Part shown: in pieces, positions 31,571 to 46,620 of the stretch
Layout of the letters: every line of letters starts with the position of its first letter
How positions within the stretch are numbered: position 1 is the stretch's first letter
Origin: Mixophyes australis
Lineage: Eukaryota > Chordata > Amphibia > Anura > Limnodynastidae
Reading direction: 5' to 3'
NCBI GenBank assembly: GCA_036250195.1
Contig: JAVHZZ010000068.1
Location: 558,001 to 622,000, forward strand
Length of the DNA stretch: 64,000 nt
Translations under genes and position numbers: made by a program
The notes under the pieces: model-generated
Told to the model about the DNA's origin: nothing
What the model saw: the letters and a program-made list of their open reading frames with translations, nothing else
Databases searched by the model: none

Positions 31571-34500
31571 CATGATTCGATTCATGATTCATGATTCGAT
31601 TCATGATTCATGATTCAATTCATGATTCGATCCATGATTCATGATTCAATTCATGATTCATGATTCAAATCATGATTCATGATTCAATTCATGATTCATG
31701 TTTCGATTCATGATTCATGATTCATGATTCAATTCATAATTCATGATTCGATTCATGATTCATGATTCATGTATCGATTCATGATTCATGATTCAATTCA
31801 TGAATTATGATTCATGATTCAATTCATGATTCATGATTCATGATTCAATTCATGATTCATGATTCGATTCATGATTCATGATTCATGATTCATGATTCAT
31901 GATTCATGATTCAATTCATGATTCATGATTCATGATTCGATTCATGATTCATGATTCATGATTCGATTCATGATTCATGATTCATAATTCATGATTCAAT
32001 TCATGATTCATGATTCATGATTCAATTCATGATTCATGATTCAATTCATGATTCATGATTCATGATTCAATTCATGATTCATAATTCATGATTCATGATT
32101 CAAGATTCGATTCATGATTCATGATTCATGATTCATGATTCAATTCATGATTCATGATTCATGATTCATGATTCAATTCATGATTCATGATTCATGATTC
32201 AATTCATGATTCATGATTCATGATACAATTCATGATTCATGATTCGATTCATGATTCATGATTCGATTCATAATTCATGATTCAATTCATGATTCATGAT
32301 TCATGATTCAATTCATGATTCATGATTCAATTCATGATTCATGATTCATGATTCAATTCATGATTCATGATTCAATTCATAATTCAATTCATGATTCATG
32401 ATTCATGATTCATGATTTATGATTCATGATTCATGATTCCATTCATGATTCAAGATTCATGATTCAATTCATAATTCAATTCATGATTCATGATTCATGA
32501 TTCATGATTCAATTCATGATTCATGATTCATAATTAAAATCATGATTCAATTCATGATTCATGATTCGATTCCTGATTCAAATCATGATTCATGATTGAA
32601 TTCATGATTCATGATTCATGATTCAATTCATGATTCATGAATCATGATTCAATTCATGATTCATGATTCGATTCATGATTCATGATTCAATTCATGATTC
32701 ATGATTCATGATTCATGATTCAATTCATGATTCATGATTCATGATTCAATTCATGATTCATGATTCATGATTCAATTCATGATTCATGATTCGATTCATG
32801 ATTCATGATTCGATTTATGATTCATGATTCATGATTCATGATTCAATTCATGATTTATGATTCATGATTCAATTCATGATTCATAATTCATGATTCATGA
32901 TTCAATTCATGATTCATGATTCATGATTCAATTCATGATTCATGATTCATGATTCAATTCATGATTCATAATTCATGATTCATGATTCAATTCATGATTA
33001 ATGATTCAATTCATGATTCGATTCATGATTCAATTCATGATTCATGATTGGATTTATGATTCATGATTCATGATTCAATTCATGATTCATGATTCAATTC
33101 ATGATTCAATTCATGATTCATGATTCGATTCATGATTCATGATTCAATTCATGATTCAATTCATGATTCATAATTCATGATTCGATTCATGATTCATGAT
33201 TCAATTCATGATTCATGATTTATGATTCAATTTATGATTCATGATTCATGATTCATGATTCAATTTATGATTCATGATTCGATTCATGATTCATGATTAA
33301 ATTCATGATTCGATCCATGATTCATGATTCAATTCATGATTCATGATTCAATTCAAAATTCAAGATTCATTATTCGATTTATGATTCATGATTCATGATT
33401 CATGATTCAATTCATGATTCATGATTCATGATTCATGATTCAATTCATGATTCATGTTTCGATTCATGATTCTTGATTCATGATTCATGATTCAATTCAT
33501 GATTCATAATTCAATTCAAATTTCAAGATTCATTATTCAATTCATGATTCATGATTCATGATTCATGATTCAATTCATGATTCATTATTCGATTCATGAT
33601 TCATGATTCAATTCATGATTCATGATTCAATTCATGATTCATGATTCAATTCATGATTCATGTTTCGATTCATGATTCATGATTCATGATTCAATTCATG
33701 ATTCATGATTCGATTCATGATTCATGATTCGATTCATGATTCATGATTCATGATTCAATTCATGATTCATGATTCATGATTCAATTCATGATTCATGATT
33801 CAATTCATAATTCATGATTCATTATTCAATTCATGATTCATGATTCAATTCATAATTCAATTCATAATTCATGATTCATGATTCATGATTTATGATTCAT
33901 GATTCATGATTCCATTCATGATTCAAGATTCATGATTCAATTCATAATTCAATTCATGATTCATGATTCATGATTCATGATTCAATTCATCATTCATGAA
34001 TCATGATTCAATTCATGATTCAATTCATGATTCATTTCATGATTCAATTTATGATTCATGATTCAACTCATGATTTAAATCATGATTCATGAATCGATTC
34101 ATAATTCATGATTCATGATTCAATTCATGAATCATGATTCATGATTCATGATTTATGATTCGATTCATGATTCATGATTCAATTCATGATTCATGATTCA
34201 ATACATGATTCATGATTCATGATTCATGATTCAATTTATGATTCATGATTCAACTCATGATTCAATTCATGATTCATGATTCGATTCATGATTCATGATT
34301 CAATTCATGATTCATGATTCATGATTCATGATTCATGATTCAATTCATGATTCATGATTCATGATTCAAATCATTATTCATGATTCAATTCATGATTCGA
34401 TTCATGATTCAATTCATGATTCATGATTCATGATTCAAATCATGATTCATGATTCAATTCATGATTCATGAATCATGATTCAATTCATGATTCAATTCAT

Positions 34501-36370
34501 GATTCATTTCATGATTCATGAGTCAATTTATGATTCATGATTCAACTCATGATTTAAATCATGATTCATGATTCGATTCATAATTCATGATTCATGATTC
34601 AATTCATGATTCATGATTCAATACATGATTCATGATTCATGATTCATGATTCATGATTCAATTTATGATTCATTATTCAACTCATGATTCAATTCATGAT
34701 TCATGATTCGATTCATGATTCATGATTCAATTCATGATTCATGATTCATGATTCATGATTCATGATTCAATTCATGATTCATGATTCATGATTCAATTCA
34801 TTATTCATGATTCATGATTCAATTCATGATTCATGATTCGATTCATGATTCATGATTCGATTTATGATTCATGATTCATGATTCATGATTCAATTCAAGA
34901 TTCATGATTCATGATTCAATTCATGATTCATAATTCATGATTCATGATTCAATTCATGATTCATGATTCAATTCATGATTCATGATTCATGATTCATGAT
35001 TCAATTTATGATTCATGATTCAACTCATGATTCAATTTATGATTCATGATTCGATTCATGATTCATGATTCGATTCATGATTCATGATTCATGATTCAAT
35101 TCATGATTCATGATTCATGATTCATGATTCAATTCATTATTCATGACTCATGATTCATTTCATGATTCATAATTCAATTCATGATTCGATTCCTTATTCA
35201 ATTCATGATACATGATTCAAATAATGTTTCAATTCATGATACATGATTCGATTCATGATTCATGATTCAATTCATGATTCATGATTCATGATTCGATTCA
35301 TGATTCATGATTCATGATTCAATTCATTAATTCATGATTCATGATTCAATTCATGATTCATGATTCATGATTCAATTCATGATTCATGATTCGATTCATG
35401 ATTCATGATTCATGATTCATGATTCAATTCATGATTCATGATTCGATTCATGATTCATGATTCAATTCATTAATTCATGATTCATGATTCAATTCATGAT
35501 TCATGATTCATGATTCAATTCATGATTCATGATTCGATTCATGATTCATGATTCATGATTCGATTCATGATTCATGATTCATGATTCATGATTCAATTCA
35601 TGATTCATGATTCATGATTCAATTCATGATTCATGATTCATGATACAATTCATGATTCATAATTCAATTCATGATTCATGATTCATTATTCATTTCATGA
35701 TTCATGATTCATAATTCAATTCATGATTCATGATTCAATTCATAATTCAATTCATGATTCATGAATCATGATTCATGATTCATGATTTATGATTCATGAT
35801 TCATGATTCATGATTTATGATTCATGATTCATGATTCATGATTTATGATTCATGATTCATGATTCAATTCATGATTCAAGATTCATGATTCAATTCATAA
35901 TTCAATTCATGATTCATGATTCATGATTCATGATTCAATTCATGATTCATGATTCATAATTAAAATCATGATTCAATTCATGATTCATGATTGAATTCAT
36001 GATTCAATTCATGATTCATGATTGAATTCATGATTCAATTTCTGATTCAATTCATGATTCATGATTCGATTTATGATTCATGATTGAATTCATGATTCGA
36101 TTCCTGATTCAATTCATGATTCATGATTCAATTCATGATTCATGATTCATGATTCATGATTCGATTCTAGATTTATGATTCAATTCATGATTCATGATAC
36201 ATGATTCGATTCATGATTCATGATTCAATTCATGATTCATGATTCATGATTCATGATTCAATTCATTATTCATGACTCATGATTCATTTCATGATTCATA
36301 ATTCAATTCATGATTCGATTCCTTATTCAATTCATGATACATGATTCAAATAATGTTTCAATTCATGATT
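31570..36370 (+). repeat. Domain C tandem HOR, unit 1 (about 4.8 kb)
   Basis: Matches 36,370-41,430 in order. GATCCATG (31,631 and 36,431) and CATGTATCG (31,771 and 36,571) give offset 4,800; GATACAATT (32,222 and 37,020) gives 4,798. After a 256-bp tandem duplication present only in unit 2, AATTAAAATC, GATTGGATTT and CAAGATTCATTATTCG give 5,054, then TGAGTCA (34,519 and 39,578) and AAATAATG (35,219 and 40,278) give 5,059. The units abut at about 36,370, where unit 1 ends in AAATAATGTTTCAATTC. Confidence 0.83.
35785..35848 (+). repeat. 28-bp repeats (TTTATG in every fourth heptamer)
   Basis: The variant heptamer ATTTATG occurs at 35,785, 35,813 and 35,841, separated by three normal heptamers, with no pentamer between. 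This is a local 4 x 7 = 28 bp tandem repeat. The homologous place in HOR unit 2 (40,844, 40,872, 40,900) keeps it. Related sites near 41,943, 58,170 and 61,915 have two. Confidence 0.88.
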
Positions 36371-37236
36371 CATAATTCGATTCATGATTCATGATTCGAT
36401 TCATGATTCATGATTCAATTCATGATTCGATCCATGATTCATGATTCAATTCATGATTCATGATTCAAATCATGATTCATGATTCAATTCATGATTCATG
36501 TTTCGATTCATGATTCATGATTCATGATTCAATTCATAATTCATGATTCGATTCATGATTCATGATTCATGTATCGATTCATGATTCATGATTCATGATT
36601 CAATTCATGAATTATGATTCATGATTCAATTCATGATTCATGATTCATGATTCAATTCATGATTCATGATTCATGATTCAATTCATGATTCATGATTCGA
36701 TTCATGATTCATGATTCATGATTCGATTCATGATTCATGATTCATGATTCGATTCATGATTCATGATTCATAATTCTTGATTCAATTCATGATTCATGAT
36801 TCATGATTCAATTCATGATTCATGATTCAATTCATGATTCATGATTCAAGATTCGATTCATGATTCATAATTCATGATTCATGATTCAATTCATGATTCA
36901 AGATTCGATTCATGATTCATGATTCATGATTCATGATTCGATTCATGATTCATGATTCATGATTCATGATTCAATTCATGATTCATGATTCATGATTCAA
37001 TTCATGATTCATGATTCATGATACAATTCATGATTCATGATTCGATTCATGATTCATGATTCGATTCATAATTCATGATTCAATTCATGATTCATGATTC
37101 ATGATTCAATTCATGATTCATGATTCATGATTCAATTCATGATTCATGATTCATGATTCAATTCATGATTCATGATTCAATTCATAATTCAATTCATGAT
37201 TCATGATTCATGATTTATGATTCATGATTCATGATT

Positions 37237-37743
37237 CCATTCATGATTCAAGATTCATGATTCAATTCATAATTCAATTCATGATTCATGATTCATGATT
37301 CATGATTCAATTCATGATTCATGATTCATAATTAAAATCATGATTCAATTCATGATTCATGATTCGATTCCTGATTCAAATCATGATTCATGATTGAATT
37401 CATGATTCATGATTCATGATTCAATTCATGATTCATGAATCATGATTCAATTCATGATTCATGATTCGATTCATGATTCATGATTCATGATTCCATTCAT
37501 GATTCAAGATTCATGATTCAATTCATAATTCAATTCATGATTCATGATTCATGATTCATGATTCAATTCATGATTCATGATTCATAATTAAAATCATGAT
37601 TCAATTCATGATTCATGATTCGATTCCTGATTCAAATCATGATTCATGATTGAATTCATGATTCATGATTCATGATTCAATTCATGATTCATGAATCATG
37701 ATTCAATTCATGATTCATGATTCGATTCATGATTCATGATTCA
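37237..37743 (+). repeat. 256-bp tandem duplication inside HOR unit 2
   Basis: ATTCCATTCATGATTCAAG with CC at 37,237 recurs with CC at 37,493. AATTAAAATC at 37,330 recurs at 37,586, and ATTCCTGATTCAAATC also recurs at 256 bp. Read side by side, about 250 bp are identical. HOR unit 1 has a single copy (CC at 32,439). This is a recent event that changed the HOR length from about 4.80 to 5.06 kb. Confidence 0.9.
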
Positions 37744-40700
37744 ATTCATGATTCATGATTCATGATTCATGATTCAATTCATGATTCATGATTCATGATT
37801 CAATTCATGATTCATGATTCATGATTCAATTCATGATTCATGATTCGATTCATGATTCATGATTCGATTTATGATTCATGATTCATGATTCATGATTCAA
37901 TTCATGATTTATGATTCATGATTCAATTCATGATTCATAATTCATGATTCATGATTCAATTCATGATTCATGATTCATGATTCAATTCATGATTCATGAT
38001 TAATGATTCAATTCATGATTCATAATTCATGATTCATGATTCAATTCATGATTAATGATTCAATTCATGATTCGATTCATGATTCAATTCATGATTCATG
38101 ATTGGATTTATGATTCATGATTCATGATTCAATTCATGATTCATGATTCAATTCATGATTCAATTCATGATTCATGATTCGATTCATGATTCATGATTCA
38201 ATTCATGATTCAATTCATGATTCATAATTCATGATTCGATTCATGATTCATGATTCAATTCATGATTCATGATTTATGATTCAATTTATGATTCATGATT
38301 CATGATTCATGATTCAATTTATGATTCATGATTCGATTCATGATTCATGATTAAATTCATGATTCGATCCATGATTCATGATTCAATTCATGATTCATGA
38401 TTCAATTCAAAATTCAAGATTCATTATTCGATTTATGATTCATGATTCATGATTCATGATTCAATTCATGATTCATTATTCATGATTCATGATTCAATTC
38501 ATGATTCATGTTTCGATTCATGATTCTTGATTCATGATTCATGATTCAATTCATGATTCATAATTCAATTCAAAATTCAAGATTCATTATTCAATTCATG
38601 ATTCATGATTCATAATTCATGATTCAATTCATGATTCATTATTCGATTCATGATTCATGATTCAATTCATGATTCATGATTCAATTCATGATTCATGATT
38701 CAATTCATGATTCATGTTTCGATTCATGATTCATGATTCATGATTCAATTCATGATTCATGATTCGATTCATGATTCATGATTCGATTCATGATTCATGA
38801 TTCAATTCATGATTCGATTCATGATTCATGATTCGATTCATGATTCATGATTCAATTCATAATTCATGATTCATTATTCAATTCATGATTCATGATTCAA
38901 TTCATAATTCAATTCATAATTCATGATTCATGATTCATGATTTATGATTCATGATTCATGATTCCATTCATGATTCAAGATTCATGATTCAATTCATAAT
39001 TCAATTCATGATTCATGATTCATGATTCATGATTCAATTCATGATTCATGAATCATGATTCAATTCATGATTCAATTCATGATTCATTTCATGATTCATG
39101 ATTCAATTTATGATTCATGATTCAACTCATGATTTAAATCATGATTCATGATTCGATTCATAATTCATGATTCATGATTCAATTCATGAATCATGATTCA
39201 TGATTCATGATTTATGATTCGATTCATGATTCATGATTCAATTCATGATTCATGATTCAATACATGATTCATGATTCCTGATTCATGATTCAATTTATGA
39301 TTCATGATTCAACTCATGATTCAATTCATGATTCATGATTCGATTCATGATTCATGATTCAATTCATGATTCATGATTCATGATTCAATTCATGATTCAT
39401 GATTCATGATTCAAATCATTATTCATGATTCATGATTCAATTCATGATTCATGATTCGATTCATGATTCAATTCATGATTCATGATTCATGATTCAAATC
39501 ATGATTCATGATTCAATTCATGATTCATGAATCATGATTCAATTCATGATTCAATTCATGATTCATTTCATGATTCATGAGTCAATTTATGATTCATGAT
39601 TCAACTCATGATTTAAATCATGATTCATGATTCGATTCATAATTCATGATTCATGATTCAATTCATGATTCATGATTCAATACATGATTCATGATTCATG
39701 ATTCATGATTCATGATTCAATTTATGATTCATGATTCAACTCATGATTCAATTCATGATTCATGATTCGATTCATGATTCATGATTCAATTCATGATTCA
39801 TGATTCATGATTCATGATTCATGATTCAATTCATGATTCATGATTCATGATTCAATTCATTATTCATGATTCATGATTCAATTCATGATTCATGATTCGA
39901 TTCATGATTCATGATTCGATTTATGATTCATGATTCATGATTCATGATTCAATTCATGATTCATGATTCATGATTCAATTCATGATTCATAATTCATGAT
40001 TCATGATTCAATTCATGATTCATGATTCAATTCATGATTCATGATTCATGATTCATGATTCAATTTATGATTCATGATTCAACTCATGATTCAATTCATG
40101 ATTCATGATTCGATTCATGATTCATGATTCGATTCATGATTCATGATTCATGATTCAATTCATGATTCATGATTCATGATTCATGATTCAATTCATTATT
40201 CATGACTCATGATTCATTTCATGATTCATAATTCAATTCATGATTCGATTCCTTATTCAATTCATGATACATGATTCAAATAATGTTTCAATTCATGATA
40301 CATGATTCGATTCATGATTCATGATTCAATTCATGATTCATGATTCATGATTCGATTCATGATTCATGATTCATGATTCAATTCATTAATTCATGATTCA
40401 TGATTCAATTCATGATTCATGATTCATGATTCAATTCATGATTCATGATTCGATTCATGATTCATGATTCATGATTCATGATTCAATTCATGATTCATGA
40501 TTCGATTCATGATTCATGATTCAATTCATTAATTCATGATTCATGATTCAATTCATGATTCATGATTCATGATTCAATTCATGATTCATGATTCGATTCA
40601 TGATTCATGATTCATGATTCGATTCATGATTCATGATTCATGATTCATGATTCAATTCATGATTCATGATTCATGATTCAATTCATGATTCATGATTCAT

Positions 40701-40843
40701 GATACAATTCATGATTCATAATTCAATTCATGATTCATGATTCATTATTCATTTCATGATTCATGATTCATGATTCAATTCATGATTCATGATTCAATTC
40801 ATAATTCAATTCATGATTCATGAATCATGATTCATGATTCATG

Positions 40844-40907
40844 ATTTATGATTCATGATTCATGATTCATGATTTATGATTCATGATTCATGATTCATGA
40901 TTTATGA
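40844..40907 (+). repeat. 28-bp repeats, HOR unit 2 copy
   Basis: Same three-fold ATTTATG pattern as at 35,785, at offset 5,059. It supports orthology of the two 5-kb units down to single heptamers. Confidence 0.88.
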
Positions 40908-41429
40908 TTCATGATTCATGATTCAATTCATGATTCAAGATTCATGATTCAATTCATAATTCAATTCATGATTCATGATTCATGATTCATGATTCAATTC
41001 ATGATTCATGATTCATAATTAAAATCATGATTCAATTCATGATTCATGATTGAATTCATGATTCAATTTCTGATTCAATTCATGATTCATGATTCGATTT
41101 ATGATTCATGATTGAATTCATGATTCGATTCCTGATTCAATTCATGATTCATGATTCAATTCATGATTCATGATTCATGATTCATGATTCGATTCTAGAT
41201 TCATGATTCAATTCATGATTCATGATACATGATTCGATTCATGATTCATGATTCAATTCATGATTCATGATTCATGATTCATGATTCAATTCATTATTCA
41301 TGACTCATGATTCATTTCATGATTCATAATTCAATTCATGATTCGATTCCTTATTCAATTCATGATACATGATTCAAATAATGTTTCAATTCATGATTCA
41401 TAATTTGATTCATGATTCATGATTCAATT

Positions 41430-44400
41430 CATGATTCATGATTCATGATTCGATTCATGATTCATGATTCATGATTCAATTCATTAATTCATGATTCATG
41501 ATTCAATTCATGATTCATGATTCAATTCATGATTCATGATTCGATTCATGATTCATGATTCAATTCATGATTCATGATTCATGATTCGATTCATGATTCA
41601 TGATTCATGATTCAATTCATTAATTCATGATTCATGATTCAATTCATGATTCATGATTCATGATTCAATTCATGATTCATGATTCGATTCATGATTCATA
41701 ATTCATGATTCGATTCATGATTCATGATTCATGATTCATGATTTAATTCATGATTCATGATTCATGATTCAATTCATGATTCATGATTCATGATACAATT
41801 CATGATTCATAATTCAATTCATGATTCATGATTCATGATTCATTTCATGATTCATGATTCAATTCATGATTCATGATTCAATTCATAATTCAATTCATGA
41901 TTCATGATTCATGAATCATGATTCATGATTCATGATTCATGATTTATGATTCATGATTCATGATTCATGATTTATGATTCATGATTCATGATTCAATTCA
42001 TGATTCAAGATTCATGATTCAATTCATAATTCAATTCATGATTCATGATTCATAATTAAAATCATGATTCAATTCATGATTCATGATTGAATTCATGATT
42101 CGATTTCTGATTCAATTCATGATTCATGATTCGATTTATGATTCATGATTGAATTCATGATTCGATTCCTGATTCAATTTATGATTCATGATTCAATTCA
42201 TGATTCATAATTCATGATTCGATTCATGATTCATGATTCAATTCATGATTCATGATACATGATTCGATTCATGATTCATGATTCAATTCATGATTCAATT
42301 TATGATTCATGATTCAATTCATGATTCATAATTCATGATTCGATTCATGATTCATGATTCAATTCATGATTCATGATACATGATTCGATTCATGATTCAT
42401 GATTCAATTCATGATTCATGATTTATGATTCAATTTTTGATTCATGATTCATGATTCTTGAATCAATTCATGATTCGATTCTTGATTCATGATTCAATTC
42501 ATGATTCAATTCATGATTTATGATTCAATTCATGATTCATGATTCAATTCATGATTCATGATTCATGATTTAATTCATGATTCATTATTCGATTCATGAT
42601 TCATGATTCATGATTCGATTCATGATTCATGATTCATAATTCATGATTCAATTCATGATTCATGATTCATGATTCAATTCATGATTCATGATTCATGATT
42701 CAATTCATGATTCATGATTCATGATTCAATTCATGATTCATAATTCATGATTCATGATTCAATTCATGATTCATGATTCGATTCATGATTCATGATTCAT
42801 GATTCATGATTCGATTCATGATTCATGATTCATGATTCATGATTCATGATTCAATTCATGATTCATGATTCATGATTCAATTCATGATTCATGATTCATG
42901 ATACAATTCATGATTCATGATTCGATTCATGATTCATGATTCGATTCATGATTCATGATTCAATTCATGATTCATGATTCATGATTCAATTCATGATTCA
43001 TGATTCATGATTCAATTCATGATTCATGATTCATGATTCAATTCATGATTCATGATTCTTGATTCAATTCATGATTCATGATTCAATTCATAATTCAATT
43101 CATGATTCATGATTCATGATTCATGATTTATGATTCATGATTCATGATTCAATTCATGATTCAAGATTCATGATTCAATTCATAATTCAATTCATGATTC
43201 ATGATTCATGATTCATGATTCAATTCATGATTCATGATTCATAATTAAAATTATGATTGAATTCATGATTCATGATTCATGATTCAAATCATGATTCATG
43301 ATTGAATTCATGATTCATGATTCATGATTCATGATTCATGATTCAATTCATGATTCATGAATCATGATTCAATTCATGATTCAATTCATGATTCATTTCA
43401 TGATTCATGATTCAATTTATGATTCATGATTCAACTCATGATTTAATTCATGATTCATGATTCAATTCATAATTCATGATTCATGATTCAATTCATGAAT
43501 CATGATTCATGATTCATGATTTATGATTCGATTCATGATTCATGATTCAATTCATGATTCATGATTCATGATTCATGATTCAATTCATGATTCATGATTC
43601 ATGATTCATGATTCGATTCATGATTCATGATTCATGATTCATGATTCATGATTCATGATTCAATTCATGATTCATGATTCATGATTCAATTCTTGATTCA
43701 TGATTCATGATTCAATTCATGATTCATGATTCGATTCATGATTCATGATTCGATTTATGATTCATGATTCATGATTCATGATTCAATTCATGATTCATGA
43801 TTCATGATTCAATTCATGATTCATAATTCATGATTCAATTCATGATTCATGATTCATGATTCGATTCATGATTCATGATTCATGATTCATGATTCAATTC
43901 ATGATTCATGATTCATGATTCAATTCATGATTCATGATTCATGATACAATTCATGATTCATGATTCGATTCATGATTCATGATTCGATTCATGATTCATG
44001 ATTCAATTCATGATTCATGATTCATGATTCAATTCATGATTCATGATTCATGATTCAATTCATGATTCATGATTCAATTCATAATTCAATTCATGATTCA
44101 TGATTCATGATTCAATTCATGATTCATGATTCATAATTATAATCATGATTCAATTCATGATTCATGATTCGATTCCTGATTCAAATCATGATTCATGATT
44201 GAATTCATGATTCATGACTCATGATTCATGATTCATGATTCATGATTCAATTCATGATTCATGAATCATGATTCAATTCATGATTCAATTCATGATTCAT
44301 TTCATGATTCATGATTCAATTTATGATTCATGATTCAACTCATGATTTAATTCATGATTCATGATTCGATTCATAATTCATGATTCATAATTCATGATTC

Positions 44401-44630
44401 ATGATTCAATTCATGAATCATGATTCATGATTCATGATTTAAGATTCGATTCATGATTCATGATTCAATTCATGATTCATAATTCATGATTCATGATTCA
44501 ATTTATGATTCATGATTCAACTCATGATTCAATTCATGATTCATGATTCGATTCATGATTCATGATTCAATTCATGATTCATGATTCATGATTCAATTCA
44601 TGATTCATGATTCGATTCATGATTCATGAT
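41430..44630 (+). repeat. Domain C mixed blocks between tandem HORs
   Basis: The first kilobase repeats the 40.3-41.4 kb pattern (ATTCATTAATTC pairs, GATACAATT, 28-bp repeats, AATTAAAATC at 42,054, ATTTCTGATTC). A 121-bp duplication around GATACATGATTCG lies at 42,254 and 42,375. From about 42.66 kb the order resembles 31.9-34.2 kb, with GATACAATT at 42,900 and again at 43,943. This is consistent with a partial tandem copy of about 1.04 kb. Confidence 0.6.
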
Positions 44631-46620
44631 TCGATTTATGATTCATGATTCATGATTCATGATTCAATTCATGATTCATGATTCATGATTCAATTCATGA
44701 TTCATAATTGATGATTCAATTCATGATTCATGATTCATGATTCAATTCATGATTCATTATTCATGATTCAATTCATGATTCAATTCATGATTCATGATTC
44801 ATGATTCAATTCATGATTCATAATTCATGATTCATGATTCAATTCATGATTAATGATTCAATTCATGATTCGATTCATGATTCAATTCATGATTCATGAT
44901 TGGATTTATGATTCATGATTCATGATTCAATTAATGATTCATGATTCAATTCATAATTCAATTCATGATTCATGATTCGATTCATGATTCATGATTCGAT
45001 TCATGATTCATGATTCAATTCATGATTCAATTCATGATTCATGATTCATGATTCGATTCATGATTCATGATTCATGTATTATGATTCAACTTATGATTCA
45101 TGATTCATGATTCATGATTCAATTCATGATTCATGATTCGATTCATGATTCATAATTCAATTCATGATTCGATCCATGATTCATGATTCAATTCATGATT
45201 CATGATTCAATTCATGATTCATGATTCATGATTCATTATTCGATTCATGATTCATGATTCATGATTCAATTCATGATTCATGATTCATGATTCAATTCAT
45301 GATTCATAATTCACGATTCATGATTCAATTCATGATTAATGATTCAATTTATGATTCGATTCATGATTCAATTCATGATTCATGATTAGATTTATGATTC
45401 ATGATTCGTGATTCAATTCATGATTGAATTCATGATTCATGATTCATGATTCGATTCATGATTCATGATTCAATTCATGATTCATGATTTATGATTCAAT
45501 TTATGATTCATGATTCATAATTCATGATTCAATTCATAATTCATGATTCGATTCATGATTCATGATTCAATTCATGATTCATGATTTATGATTCAATTTA
45601 TGATTCATGATTCATGATTCATGATTCAATTCATTATTCATGATTCGATTCATGATTCATGATTCGATTCATGATTCGATTCATGATTCATGATTCAATT
45701 CATGATTCATGATTCAATTCATGATTCATGATTCATGATTCATTATTCGATTCATGATTCATGATTCATGATTCATGACTCATGATTTATGATTCATGAT
45801 TCATGATTCAATTCATGATTCATGTTTCGATTCATGATTCTTGATTCATGATTCATGATTCATGATTCAATTCATGATTCATTATTAGATTCATGATTCA
45901 TGATTCATAATTCAATTCATGATTCATGATTCAATTCATGATTCATGTTTCGATTCATGATTCATGATTCATGATTCAATTCATGATTCATGATTCGATT
46001 CATGATTCATGATTCAATTCATGATTCATGATTCATGATTCAATTCATGATTCATGATTCATGATTCAATTCATGATTCATGATTCGATTCATGATTCAT
46101 GATTCATGATTCAATTCATGATTCATGATTCAATTCATGATTCATGATTCATGATTCATGATTCAATTCATGATTCATGATTCGATTCATGATTCATGAT
46201 TTATGATTCATGATTCAATTCATGATTCATGATTCATGATTCAATTCATGATTCATGATTTGATTCATGATTCATGATTCGATTCATGATTCATGATTCA
46301 TGATTCATGATTCAATTCATGATTCATGATTCATGATTCAATTCATGATTCATGATTCATGATTCATGATTCAATTTATGATTCATGATTCAACTCATGA
46401 TTCAATTCATGATTCATGATTCGATTCATGATTCATGATTCGATTCATGATTCATGATTCATGATTCAATTCATGATTCATGATTCATGATTCATGATTT
46501 AATTCATTATTCATGACTCATGATTCATTTTGATGATTCATAATTCAATTCATGATTCGATTCCTGATTCAATTCATGATACATGATTCAATTAATGTTT
46601 CAATTCATGATTCATGATTC
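44630..46620 (+). repeat. Two-kilobase tandem HOR, unit 1
   Basis: TTCGATTTATG (44,629), CATAATTGATG (44,704), CATGTATTATGATTCAACTT (45,073) and CATAATTCACG (45,305) recur in unit 2 at offsets of 2,000, 2,000, 2,020 and 2,012. The unit ends with ATTCATTTTGATG and ATTAATGTTTC. Its CACG, GATTAATG and TTAGATTTATG core is domain B-like, so this unit joins B-type and C-type material. Confidence 0.8.
46160..46620 (+). repeat. Copy of 28,100-28,560 at offset 18,060
   Basis: About 460 bp match 28,100-28,560 with a constant offset of 18,060, no indel, and only about three substitutions seen (at 46,201-46,202, 46,261 and 46,444). At both places the match ends just after ATTAATGTTTCAATTCATG. This links domain B's end with the 2-kb HOR. 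Confidence 0.83.

Larger units (their letters stand above)
36370..41430 (+). repeat. Domain C tandem HOR, unit 2 (about 5.06 kb)
   Basis: Second copy of the 31,570-36,370 unit, lengthened mainly by the 256-bp duplication at 37,237-37,743. It ends with the same AAATAATGTTTC, CATAATTTG region (about 41,376). A weaker third version of its last 1.1 kb follows at once (41.4-42.4 kb). Confidence 0.83.
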
